From contig VYZB01000030.1 of assembly GCA_013397455.1 (NCBI GenBank), forward strand, positions 1,774,546 through 1,838,545: a stretch of 64,000 nucleotides of DNA, written 5' to 3'. Shown one piece after another: positions 61,901-64,000 of the stretch. The DNA is from Crotophaga sulcirostris. Lineage: Eukaryota; Chordata; Aves; Cuculiformes; Crotophagidae. Position 1 is the first letter of the stretch. Each line of letters starts with the position of its first letter. The translations under genes and the position numbers were made by a program. The notes beneath the pieces were generated by a model, which worked only from the letters and a program-made list of their open reading frames with translations, made no database searches and was not told the DNA's origin.

Positions 61901-62949
61901 GGTGTGGACTCCTGCACAGCAAATAAAAAGCTTGCCTGCTTTTCTGATTTACCTTCTAGAAGGAATCCACTGATGACAGGAGAGAAGTGGCTGTATTAGA
62001 GAAAGGAAAACAGCTTTGAGTTAGTGCTTGTTAGTCCCCTGCCAGTTCAGTCATGTATCCATGGATGTGTTATTTTCTGCCCTGGCTCTGGGTCACAGAT
62101 AGTTTGATCTTGAAGCTTTCTCTGTATGCAGAGCTGACAGCATGGCACAGAAGTTCTCTTGAAGTGCCATGGCTGGATCCCAGCCTCCTTTTCTCCTAGA
62201 GCCTTTGTGCAATAATCCCTGTACTCATCTTCTGGATCCATTACTACCTGCTCTTTAATTTTATTTAAAGAGTACTGTGATAGTGTGTCAAAAGGGAACA
62301 AAAGACTCCAGGGGAGCCAGAGCAGCAGCAGTTATATCGAAGAGAACACTAACCAGTTATTCTTTTTGCAGAAAGCACGTGGGAAAGGTGTGTTACATGT
62401 ACGAGTCATGGTGAAAGGGCTGGGTCCAGGACGCAAGGTAGGTGTCAAGAGTTTGTTTTCATATTTCTTTTTCTCGGGCATCATCCAGGTTTTTTAAATT
62501 CAACTTGGTCTCATGACTATACCTGATAACTTGGTTTTTTTGAAGGTGATGTAAAGAATTCATCACTCAAGTGCCTAGTAATGAAATTGTAGAATCATTA
62601 GATTTTTAGAGTAATATCACTTTGGAGGCAGAGTAAAAGCCGTGTTTGGGACTTCTTCCAACTATAGTAGGAAAATCAATTGTAGTGCTGATGAAAGGAC
62701 TGGAGCAGATAATTACAAAGTAAAATCATTGGAACAAGTTGTTTCTTGGACAGGGGAGCAAACTATTTTGCCCTGAGTTTTTCCCATCTTGCTGTTCAGT
62801 GTCTTGATAACAGCATGTCTTCTGCTGTCTTGTGCTTCCAGGCTGCCATCAAGGGTTTGACTATGGGAGGTTTGGAGGTCATCTCCATCACGGACAACAC
62901 CCCAGTTCCACACAATGGCTGCCGCCCACGGAAAGCCAGGCGAATGTGA
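58952..62949 (+). CDS. MRPS11: Mitochondrial small ribosomal subunit protein uS11m
   Basis: Six coding exons: 58,952-58,992, 59,094-59,204, 60,002-60,091, 60,846-60,975, 62,372-62,437 and 62,842-62,949, all with GT-AG introns and matching phases, 181 residues in total (human about 194). uS11m is a universal ribosomal protein on the platform of the small mitochondrial subunit, where it binds 12S rRNA. The arginine-rich, acid-free start [20 protein letters not shown] fits a mitochondrial targeting peptide. The uS11 domain starts near [22 protein letters not shown], continues with [20 protein letters not shown] and [15 protein letters not shown], and ends with [19 protein letters not shown] and RPRKARRM, the conserved basic tail. 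Exon 1 encodes only 13 full codons. Intron 2 holds a CR1 fragment. Human MRPL46 diverges from this gene; here it does not. Confidence 0.96.
59405..59830 (-). mobile_element. CR1 LINE 3' fragment in MRPS11 intron 2
   Basis: Minus-strand CR1 tail beginning near CACAGAATCAGAGAAGG and including the reverse-transcriptase C-terminal words [29 protein letters not shown] and [15 protein letters not shown]. Truncated at both coding ends and interrupted by stops. Antisense to MRPS11. Confidence 0.92.
60482..60526 (+). repeat. Two-copy tandem repeat in MRPS11 intron 3
   Basis: The word AAATGGTTTGTGCAATTTTT occurs at 60,482-60,501 and 60,507-60,526, a 25-base period. Intronic slippage duplication. Confidence 0.85.
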
Positions 62950-63087
62950 GAGGGCAGTGAAAGAGACACACAGCTTTCAGCATCAGTTTGTGCAACAGAA
63001 ACTGGGTTGAATGTTGCCCCTGTGACAGATTCTGGAAAGCCGCCCACCCAGGAAATACTTGTTGAGGGAAGCTTGAAGAAGAGAGAT

Positions 63088-63184
63088 GATTAAAAGCCCA
63101 GTTTGTAGAAGCTGGTGGTAAAAGCAGGAATATGTGTACTCCCTTAGTGAACAAGCCTCTTGTGTACAGAGTTTGTTGATTAAA
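63088..63184 (+). terminator. Candidate MRPS11 polyadenylation signals
   Basis: ATTAAA occurs at 63,088-63,093 and 63,179-63,184, about 140 and 230 bases after the stop codon; no canonical AATAAA is found nearby. ATTAAA is the commonest natural variant. The second is followed by a T- and G-rich stretch, which favours it. Confidence 0.55.
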
Positions 63185-63189
63185 ATGTT

Positions 63190-64000
63190 GGTCTTCTTAC
63201 AGCCACTCCTGCTGTGTTGGCAGAAGTATTTTGGATTATTACTGCCTCTCGACTGCTCTCTTCCTCTCACCGTCGTATGTGGCTCTTATCTCGCCCTTCG
63301 TGCTGCTCTTGCCCTTGTTAGGTGGAAGGGGAGCTTGAGGTCTGTGCCAAAACAGATCTCCTTCCCGTCATCTGTAGTAAACATCTGCACGGGATCACAT
63401 CATCTTCCTTCCCTTTTTCTCTTACTGCACACATGTGGAAACATGGCATGGCATAATTCTTTTCCCCTGGCTTGCAGAGCTCAGTGTGCTATGCAAGAGG
63501 CAACTCTCCCTGTTCACACAGCACGGGGCACTGTAGTCTGGATCCATTCTTGGCAAAGATCTGTTGCGGTGCTTTGTTTTGCCCAAGCTGCAGCTCACCT
63601 GCCAGTACTCTCGGCAGATGGAAAATGCCAGGCCTTCTAAAGGGGCTGGGATCTTGCCAGTCTTGATGCTTGCAGTCTCTCTGGTCCCACCTTGTGCCCC
63701 GGGAACTGGATTTTCTGAGGTCCTGGGTAAAGTGAGCAGGGGGTAGTCTCCCCGAGGAACAATTAAAGGAGATTTAAAATGCTTAAGTCTTGAACTGTAC
63801 CTCTGTATCCACAGGCAGCATGAACTTGTCATGGCTACTGTGATGTATTGTTGCTGTCCCTGCTCCATCCAGAGAGAATTTCTGCCAAGCAAATATGTCT
63901 GAGGCTCTCCGGAGCATTAACTGGGGAAGGTAACAGCAGTAACTGACTACAGGATAGATTTCCTGGATGGCAGATGCACACTGCCCAGGAAAGGGCAGCA
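63190..64000. other. Unassigned sequence downstream of MRPS11
   Basis: A 156-codon minus-strand frame at 63,422-63,892 overlaps a 168-codon plus-strand frame; neither resembles a family I know. In human the next gene, DET1, converges on MRPS11, so minus-strand 3' untranslated sequence of that gene could be here. Nothing in the sequence proves it. Confidence 0.35.

Noticed and set aside
63422..63892. A 156-codon minus-strand frame as the end of DET1
   Set aside because: The sequence does not resemble a protein I can identify, and the expected gene order alone is not enough.

Overview
The window is vertebrate nuclear DNA, most likely from a bird. Two intron-containing mitochondrial ribosomal protein genes are recognisable, MRPL46 and MRPS11. 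The recognisable interspersed repeats are fragments of CR1-type LINEs plus LTR copies, repeat density is low, and introns are short. No bacterial-style coding layout is present. Nearly every open frame outside the two genes looks like chance. The species cannot be named from sequence alone.

Layout. Bases 1-37,070 are mostly non-coding: simple repeats, one CR1 fragment (23,296-23,850, minus strand) and several AT-rich homeobox-motif-like stretches that could be conserved regulatory elements. In mammals NTRK3 lies beyond MRPL46, so this may be part of that intergenic interval (inference). Bases 37,071-47,661 form a segment bounded by a 1.4 kb inverted repeat, with telomere-like tracts at both outer edges (TTAGGG on the left, CCCTAA on the right). 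MRPL46 follows on the plus strand (four coding exons, 47,889-52,050). Then come non-coding DNA, a second arm of inverted repeats (55,653-58,950), and MRPS11, also on the plus strand (six coding exons, 58,952-62,949).

The main result is structural. In human, MRPL46 and MRPS11 are divergent and share one bidirectional promoter. Here both point the same way, about 7 kb apart, and each has its own copy of the shared promoter. A relic of MRPS11 exon 1 lies antisense just upstream of MRPL46 exon 1, and a relic of MRPL46 exon 1 lies antisense just upstream of MRPS11 exon 1. The order of duplicated blocks, X - P' - (MRPL46 body) - X' - P - MRPS11, where primes mark inverted copies, is what an inversion with staggered breaks would leave. 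The left junction carries filler DNA: an inverted copy of 37,071-38,476 plus a degenerate telomeric tract. Both genes keep intact frames and splice sites, so the rearrangement appears to have preserved both. An assembly fold-back is the main alternative; sequence differences between the arms argue against a trivial one.

Both gene products work in the mitochondrial ribosome: mL46 in the large subunit and uS11m in the small subunit.
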